A stretch of DNA of 18,036 bases from Candidatus Helarchaeota archaeon (lineage in GTDB: Archaea > Asgardarchaeota > Lokiarchaeia > Helarchaeales > HEL-GB-A). The translations under genes and the position numbers were made by a program. How positions within the stretch are numbered: position 1 is the stretch's first letter; each line of letters starts with the position of its first letter. Shown piece after piece: positions 6,511 through 13,277 of the stretch. The stretch spans positions 1 to 18,036 of the forward strand of contig JAEOSY010000173.1 of assembly GCA_016840125.1 (NCBI GenBank). The letters run 5' to 3'. The notes under the pieces were generated by a model that was given only the letters and a program-made list of their open reading frames with translations, searched no databases and was not told where the DNA came from.

Positions 6511-8057
6511 TGCGATTCCTGCGTGCCGAGTTTCAGGTCGTTACCCCGATCGTCCATAATACCCAGTTCATTAGTGGGCACTACTTCCTTCGCTACTTTA
6601 ACCACAATACCAACGCATTAGGGATGATCGTTGATTCGCATAGATTGAGGCGTTCCGATATAGCCAACTTTTTTACCCCTTACACGCTCCCTGCTCGGTT
6701 TCAATTTGAATTCTATAATAGTATCTCGCGAACTGTACCTCAGACTTCTTCCTTTTTTGGGAGCCGCAAATTCTTCACACTAGAGAATTCATTAGTGATG
6801 GATGTTTTGGACCCTTCCCCCGATCAACTGAAGGAATTTCAAGAAGTGATTCGAACTACCCGCGAGTTCCATTTTGGGGGCAAAGAATCAGATGGAAATG
6901 GAATTTGCCATTATAGATGTGCTGATGTGCATGAGTACGCCTACCCCGTTCCCACGTCCAAAAATTTTATCGTGGAATTCATGAGCGATCTCGTTCCACG
7001 GAAAAAAATCAACACCAAAGGATTGGTTCAGCTCCTTCGATCACAGATTCCCGACCCACTGCCTGAGGATTACCAATTGGAGACAAAATCCCTCGCCGAG
7101 CTCGAGCACAAAAAATACTATATCAAGGAGAATATGGAGTTCCAAGTGGTTCCCCAACGGTCGATGATCCATCTACAAACGAATTACCCTGAATACAACC
7201 AGTACCTTGCTGAGGCAGGGCTACGGGGGATTGGACAGCTTCGGAGCGCGGGCTTAGGCAAATTTCAATTGTGCAACCCCATCGCATCTCCGATGCATCA
7301 CCATGGATCTTATAGCCCGACTGTTACCTCCTTTTCCGAGGATGAGAAACAATTTCTCAAGGCGGTCTTACTCCATGATCTGGTTCCAAAAGTGGGGGGG
7401 ACTGAATTCCTGAAAGAGTACAATAACACGAACCAGAACTTAAGTGGGGTACTACTAACACTCCATCATCACTGGCATGAACTTCGCGGAGCCAAGACCA
7501 TTTCATTACGGGAATTCCTCCAACTCGTACGAGAACAATATGGTAATAGGGTTGCTACACTCTATTACAAGCTGGCGCTCTCCGATCAGTTAGCTGCCAG
7601 CATAACCCGCGTGAGACGCATTCCTACCTATTCCCGTTACCTCGCAGGGCACGCTATGACTGAAAAGATTAATTTGCTAGAGCTGCCCCAATCCCTCCTC
7701 CCGATTGAATCCCCTTTCAAGCTCTGGAAGCTCGTTATGAAATCACCTGAACTCTCCATACTGAATGAATCCCTCAAATACGGGGATCAACCCCTCTCTA
7801 CCCATCTTCTCTTAACTCTCAACTTCGGCGCGCACTTGATCCGGAATAAACTAGCCTACATCATGGCTCGAATTGTACCCCGCAGTGAGAAGAAATTCAT
7901 CGAGAGGTTCTGGTATAAAATTTTCAGTATCACACAACAAAAGGAAGTGAGTATTTACGTAATTGAGGAAAAAATCCCGGAGTATCCGGCTGCATTGGTG
8001 AAGGAAATTACAGTAAAATCAATCCGTCCTGAGACCGGCTGGCTCAGAACTCAATAA
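6507..8057 (+). CDS. RAMP (Cas5-like) protein fused to an HD nuclease-like domain
   Basis: 516 residues, starting in the ATGA overlap with cas7. Residues 1-265 look like one or two RAMP folds: RAEFQVVTPIVHNTQFISG and YFLRYFN recall the RAMP 'FIPGs.lrGal' start, FHFGGKESDGNG at ~121-132 and LRGIGQLRSAGLGKFQL at ~239-255 are glycine-rich loops. The partner gene and position make a Cas5/Csc1-like role likely. Residues ~275-375 resemble an HD phosphohydrolase/nuclease: VLLHDLVPK (H290, D291), LTLHHHWH (H320-H324) and KLALSDQLAASITR (D360), in the order and spacing of HD motifs in Cas3'' and Cas10; HHH 264-266 could supply the first histidine. The last ~140 residues are helical and unrecognised. 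HD nucleases in CRISPR effectors cut target DNA and normally sit in Cas3 or Cas10d, so this placement is unusual. Family assignment is by eye. Confidence 0.7.
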   Translation: MMRFLRAEFQVVTPIVHNTQFISGHYFLRYFNHNTNALGMIVDSHRLRRSDIANFFTPYTLPARFQFEFYNSISRTVPQTSSFFGSRKFFTLENSLVMDVLDPSPDQLKEFQEVIRTTREFHFGGKESDGNGICHYRCADVHEYAYPVPTSKNFIVEFMSDLVPRKKINTKGLVQLLRSQIPDPLPEDYQLETKSLAELEHKKYYIKENMEFQVVPQRSMIHLQTNYPEYNQYLAEAGLRGIGQLRSAGLGKFQLCNPIASPMHHHGSYSPTVTSFSEDEKQFLKAVLLHDLVPKVGGTEFLKEYNNTNQNLSGVLLTLHHHWHELRGAKTISLREFLQLVREQYGNRVATLYYKLALSDQLAASITRVRRIPTYSRYLAGHAMTEKINLLELPQSLLPIESPFKLWKLVMKSPELSILNESLKYGDQPLSTHLLLTLNFGAHLIRNKLAYIMARIVPRSEKKFIERFWYKIFSITQQKEVSIYVIEEKIPEYPAALVKEITVKSIRPETGWLRTQ

Positions 8058-8078
8058 TGGGCAACGGACGATCAATTA

Positions 8079-8108
8079 TATAAATGTAAGTTTAAAAAAG
8101 TGTTATGC
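8079..8108 (+). repeat. 30-base repeat R3 downstream of the RAMP-HD gene
   Basis: TATAAATGTAAG... ending GTGTTATGC, 27 of 30 identical to the last 30 bases of R2 (5383-5412), same orientation. The GCGAATGAAAT part of R1/R2 is missing. With R2 it brackets the cas7 and RAMP-HD genes as direct repeats. The terminal ATG at 8105 opens a small frame, again compatible with a promoter plus leaderless start. Confidence 0.7.
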
Positions 8109-8215
8109 AATCCTATACCCGCTATAATCCACCAAATGCCTATTATGCACCCTACTCTCAACCAAAACACAACAAGACAGGTTTAATGGCTGGGAGGAAG
8201 GAATATCCCCTGTAA
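8105..8215 (+). CDS. Tiny tyrosine/proline-rich reading frame (doubtful)
   Basis: 36 codons, starting at the ATG that ends R3. The N-terminal part (SYTRYNPPNAYYAPYSQP) is a low-complexity Tyr/Pro/Asn stretch like the cytosolic tails that precede a membrane helix in many small archaeal membrane proteins, and KHNKTGLMAG would lead into such a helix. The frame stops instead after a few more codons. It may be the front of a broken small membrane protein gene, with the next frame as a second fragment. The Tyr/Pro bias and repeat-derived promoter are the only support. Confidence 0.3.
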   Translation: MQSYTRYNPPNAYYAPYSQPKHNKTGLMAGRKEYPL

Positions 8216-8217
8216 AA

Positions 8218-8370
8218 ATGCTAATAGCTATAAGAATAGCCTTTTCTGAACCCCCCCCCACTCCCCGTTGCTTGCAGGGTACTCCAGCAGGATTAACGGG
8301 GTCTATAGCTGTGCTTGTCGGATTAAACTTGATCCTTCCACTGATAGAATATCTTCAAAGCCTAGGGTAA
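8218..8370 (+). CDS. Tiny frame with one membrane helix (doubtful, possible gene fragment)
   Basis: 50 codons from ATG 8218. The C-terminal half (GSIAVLVGLNLILPLIEYL) would form one membrane helix. It lies two bases after the preceding tiny frame but in a different phase, and it crosses a run of nine C at 8251-8259, a place where sequencing error or slippage could change the frame. It could be the back half of a membrane protein gene disrupted near the R3 repeat. No family is recognised. Confidence 0.25.
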   Translation: MLIAIRIAFSEPPPTPRCLQGTPAGLTGSIAVLVGLNLILPLIEYLQSLG

Positions 8371-8411
8371 GGTTCGAAATTTAATCAACTATCTCTTGAA
8401 GTAGTAGGTTC

Positions 8412-8434
8412 GAAAAATAGAAAAAAAAAGAAAG
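8412..8434 (-). terminator. T-tract terminator of the reverse membrane protein gene
   Basis: Read on the minus strand, a run rich in T (CTTTCTTTTTTTTTCT core) follows within five bases of the stop codon at 8439. Poly-T tracts without a required hairpin are the usual archaeal intrinsic terminators. Confidence 0.55.
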
Positions 8435-8438
8435 AAAG

Positions 8439-8885
8439 TTAAACTTTTTCTGCTGTTAATTTGCCTCCGATCGCACCTACTCCAGCTAAAATCCCTGCAC
8501 ACAGTGCTAGTTCTCCAGCAATATTACTACCTTGTACAGTAACCCAGGCTATCCAATCAGCTACAACAAATCCAATTGATAAACCAAGAAACAACATCAG
8601 AATCACTAGAAAGCTGATGAGTCCAACAGCCAACCCTCCAAGAGGGCTTTTAGAGATTAAACCACCCAACAACGCCCCTACCGCAAGCGCCGCTATTACT
8701 GACCATTGTCCAGCAGTAATTGCTGAAATTGGATCTAATAATAGCACAAAAATGGATTGGTACTGTGCAGGATTTTGAAGTAACAAGGCGTTCGGAAGGG
8801 TATAGTTTAGAGTTACAAAAAATACTATCAAGATCGATGCAGCTAAGCAGAATAGCGTTCCAATTATTACTCTAAAGATTCCCAT
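8439..8885 (-). CDS. Four-helix membrane protein of unknown function
   Basis: 148 residues with four hydrophobic stretches: ~5-27 (FRVIIGTLFCLAASILIVFF), ~60-78 (SVIAALAVGALLGGLIS), ~83-107 (GGLAVGLISFLVILMLFLGL) and ~118-141 (NIAGELALCAGILAGVGAIG). The loop between helices 1 and 2 contains QNPAQYQSIFVLLLDP. Gly/Ala-rich helices suggest tight packing, but there is no catalytic or transport signature and I do not recognise a family. ATG 8885 has an A/T box (TAAAAATATA, 8911-8920 on the minus strand) ~26 bases upstream, fitting a leaderless or short-leader transcript, and a T-tract terminator after its stop. It is transcribed away from the helicase gene, which lies on the same strand about 60 bases upstream. 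Confidence 0.75.
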   Translation of the reverse strand: MGIFRVIIGTLFCLAASILIVFFVTLNYTLPNALLLQNPAQYQSIFVLLLDPISAITAGQWSVIAALAVGALLGGLISKSPLGGLAVGLISFLVILMLFLGLSIGFVVADWIAWVTVQGSNIAGELALCAGILAGVGAIGGKLTAEKV

Positions 8886-8910
8886 TCTTTCACCACGTAT
8901 TAATCGGTTC

Positions 8911-8920
8911 TATATTTTTA
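8911..8920 (-). promoter_or_regulatory. TATA-like box for the four-helix membrane protein
   Basis: TAAAAATATA on the minus strand, ~26 bases before ATG 8885, the spacing expected between an archaeal TATA box and a transcription start at the start codon. Confidence 0.45.
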
Positions 8921-8948
8921 TTCAAAGTGCTTATACTTAATATTTTGC

Positions 8949-10901
8949 TTATGCCCAGAAGACCTCAATTATCTCCTTCAATTTTCCAGGTTCATCTGGG
9001 AGGGAAACGATCTGACTTTTCAGCCAAGAACTCAAAAATATTTTATAGAAGGGAAGGTTATATCGGAAATCCAAGAGAATTATTGTCCCTTTATCTTTCA
9101 ACGTTCGAATTGGACGCCCTGCTGCTTGATTTGCCCTTCTAAAAGCTGGCATATTATAGGCATAATCTTTCCCTTTTTTTGAACCACCATAATAATCTAT
9201 AATTGCCTTAATTCGTGCTGTCGGTCTGGCGAAAGGCACACCGCATAAAATCACACCGTTCATTAAATCTCCTGGAAAATCCTCTCCCTCCGCGTTCCGC
9301 CCTCCACATACACCTAATAAAACTGCTCCCTTCTTACTCGCACTTCTCTTATATCGCGCAATCATTTGATCGTTTTTATTTGAAGTAAGTCCTTTTTGCT
9401 CAAAGTAGATTTCCTTTTTAGTCGATTTCAATTCATCTAGGATTCCGTTTTTTATGAGGCCATTGAGGACATCATAACTCGCTGTAAAAATTCCCACATT
9501 TTTCGGAATTGCCTTCACTGCCTCCACACAACGCGCAATATATTTCTTATACATTTTTGAATCTCGACTTGAACCTTTGGTGTTTAAATTCTTCATACTT
9601 AATACTAAAAAATTCTCCTTGGGAAATGGAGATGGAATGGATAACTCAAGTGATGTTTCAGGGAGACCTATAATATCTGAATAATAATGAATGGGCTCAA
9701 TCGTTCCCGAGAGGCTTACTGATGCATATACCTTTTCTAATAAAGGTTTTAAAATATTTCTTGGGTCCAAAGAAACTACTTCTAACTTAACAGTTTCATA
9801 GCCGGTCCTTGTTGTAAATTTTGACACACAATAGAAGATACTTTTATTATCTTGCATCTCAAACCAATATTTCCAAAATTGTCCAACCGAATGAAGATAT
9901 GACCGAGGATTTTTGCCTTCCATTACCCTTTTTTTGCGCCAGATTTCTCCAGTTTTTATCATTTTTTCAACATATGAAGCAACATCTATGTCAGAAAAAA
10001 CTTTCTTCAATGTTAATTTCGGTGAAATTGGGACTTCCTCGGTAATTTTATCTTTTAAATCATCTAGAATATCTAGTAGGTTTGATCCAAAATCTGCAAA
10101 GGATTCGAGATCTAATTCCTCCGCCTCCCTTACCATTTGTTCAACTGCAAAATACGTTAATTGGTCTGAGGATATATCCCTTGCCACTTCCGGGACATTA
10201 TGTGCTTCATCTAAAATTAGAATGACATTGTTTAAAGTAGTTCCAATACTTTCCAGAAAATAATCTCGAATGAATGGCGAGAAGAGCCATTGATAACTAC
10301 CAACTATAATATCCATCCTAGTTAGAACGTATTTACTCACTTGGTAGGGACAGAATTCTTGATACCGACAAATTTCTATCAATTCTGTCGCATCCACTGC
10401 ATGAGATTCCAATTCTGATAAAACTCTCCCCGCTTGTTCAGGATTCTCGTTTAAATTGAGGTCGTACGAGCATCGCTTCAATTTCCGGAGTTCACTACAT
10501 AATAATTGTGCGTTTGCAGGATCTCGAGCGTATTGAACAATCTGGGGATGAAAACACATCGAACTCCTTCCCCGAAGAGAGATGCCACCCAGTTTTACCA
10601 TATAATTTGATTGTTTTAAGTGTTTAATGATAGAATTTAATTCTTTTATTACATGTTGCCCCTGAACATGTGTACGGCAGAGGTAAACTATCTTTAACTT
10701 ATTCTCATTATTCTTAAGAAGAGGTATTACCGCGGATAAGACGGTGATTGTTTTTCCAAATCCATTCGGAGCCGAAATTACCACATCTCGTTCTTCTATT
10801 AGTCCTTTAAAGATTGTATTTATTGCCAATCCTTGACCAGCTCTCACTTTTGGAAATGGAAAATAGAGTTTTACCTCTGGTGGAATCTTGGACTCACTCA
10901 T
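8949..10901 (-). CDS. XPD/Rad3-type iron-sulphur DNA helicase
   Basis: 650 residues. A 5'-to-3' DNA helicase of superfamily 2, the archaeal counterpart of XPD/ERCC2 used in repair. In order: Walker A SAPNGFGKT (43-51); candidate Fe-S cysteines C116, C135, C144, C178 and C184 between motifs Ia and II, where XPD proteins hold their 4Fe-4S cluster; DEAH box LILDEAHNVPE (228-238); motif III-like SLSGTIEP (~396-403); motif V GRNAEGEDFPG (~534-544); motif VI QAAGRPIRT (592-600) for arginine fingers. Five cysteines lie in the cluster region, so which four bind iron is open. Length fits archaeal XPD (~550-650). ATG 10901 is the first start, with TTTTATTATAC about 30 bases upstream on the minus strand. 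It stands alone; the gene upstream is divergent. Confidence 0.93.
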   Translation of the reverse strand: MSESKIPPEVKLYFPFPKVRAGQGLAINTIFKGLIEERDVVISAPNGFGKTITVLSAVIPLLKNNENKLKIVYLCRTHVQGQHVIKELNSIIKHLKQSNYMVKLGGISLRGRSSMCFHPQIVQYARDPANAQLLCSELRKLKRCSYDLNLNENPEQAGRVLSELESHAVDATELIEICRYQEFCPYQVSKYVLTRMDIIVGSYQWLFSPFIRDYFLESIGTTLNNVILILDEAHNVPEVARDISSDQLTYFAVEQMVREAEELDLESFADFGSNLLDILDDLKDKITEEVPISPKLTLKKVFSDIDVASYVEKMIKTGEIWRKKRVMEGKNPRSYLHSVGQFWKYWFEMQDNKSIFYCVSKFTTRTGYETVKLEVVSLDPRNILKPLLEKVYASVSLSGTIEPIHYYSDIIGLPETSLELSIPSPFPKENFLVLSMKNLNTKGSSRDSKMYKKYIARCVEAVKAIPKNVGIFTASYDVLNGLIKNGILDELKSTKKEIYFEQKGLTSNKNDQMIARYKRSASKKGAVLLGVCGGRNAEGEDFPGDLMNGVILCGVPFARPTARIKAIIDYYGGSKKGKDYAYNMPAFRRANQAAGRPIRTLKDKGTIILLDFRYNLPFYKIFLSSWLKSQIVSLPDEPGKLKEIIEVFWA

Positions 10902-11021
10902 AGAAGATCAATTCTAAAGCTTTTTACGATGTATAATAAAATAATACTTAAAGGAAAATCTAATCACGTTCTTTATTTAATCTAATTGTCAAAATGAGAA
11001 AAGCTTCAAACCGTGAAAAAA

Positions 11022-11405
11022 ATGGGAAAATCCGAGATTGAGTGGTATTCGAGGAGAGAGGAAAACGAGGAAAATCCCCTCACCTTATTCATCACTGAGT
11101 TGGAAAATGGCATCCTTTTATTGATCACTGATAAAGGACCCCGCATCGGAACAATTGCGGTGGGGGTTCCGAATCCCGCCGTCAAAAGTCGAACAAATAC
11201 CTCATCTATTCCAATAGTTTTTGGTATACGAAATGAACTCTTTTCTCGTGCAATTGCCGAACGCACCGCGCATATCTGCCAAAAAATCGTCATAGCAAGT
11301 GTCTTTTTATCCAATGAAACACCGGAATTAGCACAACGATCTTTGAAATTCGCAGTAGAATCAATCCGAGAATATCTATCAAAGAATGAAAGCAAAACTA
11401 AATAG
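11022..11405 (+). CDS. PAC3/PAC4-like proteasome assembly chaperone candidate
   Basis: 127 residues from ATG 11022 (GTG 11013 is an in-frame alternative). The order of elements is that of the eukaryotic PSMG4/PAC4 and PAC3 fold: two N-terminal strands (LTLFITELENGILLLITDKG), an IGTIAVGVPNP turn, SSIPIVFGI strand, AIAERTAHICQKIVIASVFL helix-strand and a C-terminal helix (FAVESIREYLSKN). PSMG4 has the same run: a strand pair, 'LAVAM', 'PVSTSLLG', 'LARKT.KQVFVSYNL', then a helix with VE.RI. PAC3-PAC4 assists alpha-ring assembly of the 20S proteasome. This is pattern recognition without an alignment, so moderate. It ends two bases before the next gene, with which it forms an operon; the promoter region contains TTTATTTAATC at about 10973-10983. 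Confidence 0.5.
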   Translation: MGKSEIEWYSRREENEENPLTLFITELENGILLLITDKGPRIGTIAVGVPNPAVKSRTNTSSIPIVFGIRNELFSRAIAERTAHICQKIVIASVFLSNETPELAQRSLKFAVESIREYLSKNESKTK

Positions 11406-11407
11406 GA

Positions 11408-12283
11408 ATGGTTATGCGTCGATTAGTTGAATTACTCAAATGTGCAAAAAACTCATGGATGAAAGATATATTAGAACAATTTAAGCCATTACTTAAGCTC
11501 CTAGCCTTGGATGAAGAATTTTATAGCGTAAAAGAAAAAGAATTTTCTCAGATTCTATCAAATGAAACGCGATTTTTAATTCATCCGTTTCATAAATGGC
11601 TCCCCAACTTATTGAGAAATGTAATTATTCTTGATAGTCAAGCCGTATATGACACGATGCGCAACTTATTTCTCCAGGGGTTTGCTCTTAAGTCGCCAGA
11701 CTGTCTTAATGATTGTCGAAACAACTATGCCTGCTGTCATGGGAACTATGCGATAAATCCTATTGATTATCAGCGAATAATTGCAAACAATTTACTTGAT
11801 CCCTCACTCTTTTCATGTCTCCGTAATAAGTACAAGCTAAAATTAGCAATAGACAAGAATCAACGAAAATATTGTTGTGCCTTGGATGTATCTACCAAGA
11901 AATGCCTTATTCACCAATATAAACCGCCAACATGCTGTAAATACCCTTTGATCTCTAATATTCAAACTTGGTCCGAGGAATTAACGGCTTGGACTGGCAT
12001 GTGTGCGCACAGCGATGTTGTTTGGGCAACACGCGTACATCCAGCTGTATTAAAAAAGTGTCGCGATCTCTGGGTAGATTCCCATTTGCTTTGGGAGTCT
12101 GAGCAAAATGTCTTTTATCGCATTAAAGAACCAATATCCAGTGAGATAAGAGAATTATTATCTCGAATTCTCTCAATCAAACAATCTAGTTGGCCATACA
12201 AAAAGACTATTATAAAGCGTGTTCTTTTAGAAAACTATTCTGAACCATCCATTCAAAAAGCCCTTACGCTTCTGAAAAAATAA
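11408..12283 (+). CDS. YkgJ-family cysteine-cluster protein (putative Zn or Fe-S binding)
   Basis: 291 residues. The centre shows the YkgJ/UPF0153 pattern: DCLNDCRNNYACCHGNYAI (C99, C103, C109, C110), then YCCALDVSTKKCLIHQYKPP (C156, C157, C166) and TCCKYPL (C176, C177), the family's 'C...C...CC ... C.fL....C.iY..RP..CR.fP'. These proteins are thought to bind zinc or an iron-sulphur cluster; their reaction is not settled. The N-terminal ~90 residues are helical and not part of the core family, and the C-terminal ~100 residues are helical. The start is ATG 11408 (ATG 11414 also possible), two bases after the PAC3/4-like gene, so the two are co-transcribed. The sequence gives no sign of a functional link beyond that. 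Confidence 0.75.
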   Translation: MVMRRLVELLKCAKNSWMKDILEQFKPLLKLLALDEEFYSVKEKEFSQILSNETRFLIHPFHKWLPNLLRNVIILDSQAVYDTMRNLFLQGFALKSPDCLNDCRNNYACCHGNYAINPIDYQRIIANNLLDPSLFSCLRNKYKLKLAIDKNQRKYCCALDVSTKKCLIHQYKPPTCCKYPLISNIQTWSEELTAWTGMCAHSDVVWATRVHPAVLKKCRDLWVDSHLLWESEQNVFYRIKEPISSEIRELLSRILSIKQSSWPYKKTIIKRVLLENYSEPSIQKALTLLKK

Positions 12284-12329
12284 TGAAAATTCGAATTTAT
12301 TTGAGTTTATATAGGGTCTTTTGAACTAA

Positions 12330-12563
12330 ATGTTGAAGAATATGTTATTTAATAAAAGCAGTTTTGAAAAGAATGGATTCGATGCACCTCCATTTGCTAC
12401 CAATTTAATTATGTCCCCCATTATGGAAGAGGGTCTCCTTATTGGTATAGCAATTGTGGCAATTTTAATAGTAGTGGGAATTGTTTTTGGCGTTTTTGAT
12501 TGGATAGGTTCCAGTTTTAGTGGCTTATTCGAACAATTCGGAACTCTGTTTTTCCCACTTTAG
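12330..12563 (+). CDS. Small single-helix membrane protein
   Basis: 77 residues at most; internal Met codons at 12342 and 12411 are possible starts. One strong membrane helix (LLIGIAIVAILIVVGIVFGV, ~36-55) is followed by an amphipathic aromatic tail (FDWIGSSFSGLFEQFGTLFF). No family is recognised. An A/T box (GTTTATATAGG, 12307-12317) lies ~20-25 bases before the first candidate starts, so ATG 12342 fits the TATA spacing slightly better than 12330. Tiny membrane proteins like this are common in archaeal genomes and are often missed. Confidence 0.5.
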   Translation: MLKNMLFNKSSFEKNGFDAPPFATNLIMSPIMEEGLLIGIAIVAILIVVGIVFGVFDWIGSSFSGLFEQFGTLFFPL

Positions 12564-12593
12564 AATGATTAGGCCTGGTAAATTCAAGGTGCA

Positions 12594-12821
12594 TTATTTT
12601 ATCTTGTTCAATGCTATATCAATCGTTAAATCGCCTAAATCTTTTGCTCGTTCATAATGCTTTTCACAAAACCATTCTGCATATGGTGGATGTCCTACAA
12701 ATCCTGGTTGTTTAGCTCGTACATCCCATTCATGATCTGAGGGCCTTTTCTTGAAATATATTAAGCCCCCTTCATCTGCTTCAAGAATTTTATTGCATAT
12801 GCAGCATACTGGAGGTTTCAT
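12594..12821 (-). CDS. Small CxxC protein of unknown function
   Basis: 75 residues. CCICNK near the N-terminus and WFCEKHYERA near residue 50 give a C-C...C-H set that could hold one zinc ion. The middle (GGLIYFKKRPSDHEWDVRA, then GHPPYAEWFCEKH) has the look of a conserved domain with a 'GHPP...WFC..H' motif, as in small putative zinc-binding proteins of uncharacterised families. It follows the helical-repeat gene on the same strand after 25 bases and could be the last gene of that run. Clear ATG start. Confidence 0.65.
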   Translation of the reverse strand: MKPPVCCICNKILEADEGGLIYFKKRPSDHEWDVRAKQPGFVGHPPYAEWFCEKHYERAKDLGDLTIDIALNKIK

Positions 12822-12846
12822 AAAAGGATACAGAAAAAGGCTGAAT

Positions 12847-13200
12847 TTATATCTTGTTACATGAAATTCTCTTGATCTCTATGACTTTTTCTTCAAATGC
12901 CCAAGCTCTCTCGAAATCCCCTAGTTCTTGATTTTTTTCAACAACAATCTGGTAAAATTTTATTGCATCTCCCCACCTATGCTCACCCTCCGCAATAATC
13001 GCAATTTCCAAAGCTTCCTTTGCTTCATCACTTAACTCAAGCAGCTTTGCTTCATCAATCATAATTTTTCTATTTAGTAGTGCTTTTTTTTGCACTAATT
13101 GAAAGCGTCGTTTTACTTCGGTGATTTTTTCCTCGAATTGACGGGCTATTTCATAATCGCCAAGGATCTTTGATTCCTTAGATAGTAATTGATAGGCCAA
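12847..13200 (-). CDS. Helical-repeat protein with missing or unusual start codon
   Basis: The first standard start is TTG 13200, preceded at five bases by a perfect AAGGAGG. Yet coding similarity goes on upstream: two ~50-residue helical repeats are visible, and the first begins before the TTG. ARVAEETSNFKEAILAYQLL (13248 to about 13189) parallels AIIAEGEHRWGDAIKFYQIV, and DYEIARQFEEKI parallels DFERAWAFEEKV. The upstream frame stays open to a TAA at 13345-13347 without ATG, GTG or TTG. The likeliest natural start is ATA 13275 or ATT 13272, a few bases after the carbonic-anhydrase-like gene's stop at 13278. The repeats resemble TPR/MIT-type helical hairpins, which usually mediate protein binding. 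Options: non-standard start with coupling, a lost start codon, or a short TTG-initiated form. Confidence 0.6.
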   Translation of the reverse strand: MAYQLLSKESKILGDYEIARQFEEKITEVKRRFQLVQKKALLNRKIMIDEAKLLELSDEAKEALEIAIIAEGEHRWGDAIKFYQIVVEKNQELGDFERAWAFEEKVIEIKRISCNKI

Positions 13201-13277
13201 TATCGCCTCCTTGAAATTTGAAGTTTCCTCAGCGACTCTCGCCTTCTTTAGTAATTTGTCTCTCTCTTCAATTATAT

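Noticed and set aside
6057..6605. 182-codon reverse frame inside the cas7 / RAMP-HD junction
   Set aside because: Lies opposite two well-supported overlapping genes; the translation is Ser/Thr-rich and shows no domain.
11006..11395. Reverse frame covering the PAC3/4-like gene
   Set aside because: Plus-strand product has a coherent fold pattern and forms an operon with the next gene; the reverse one does not.
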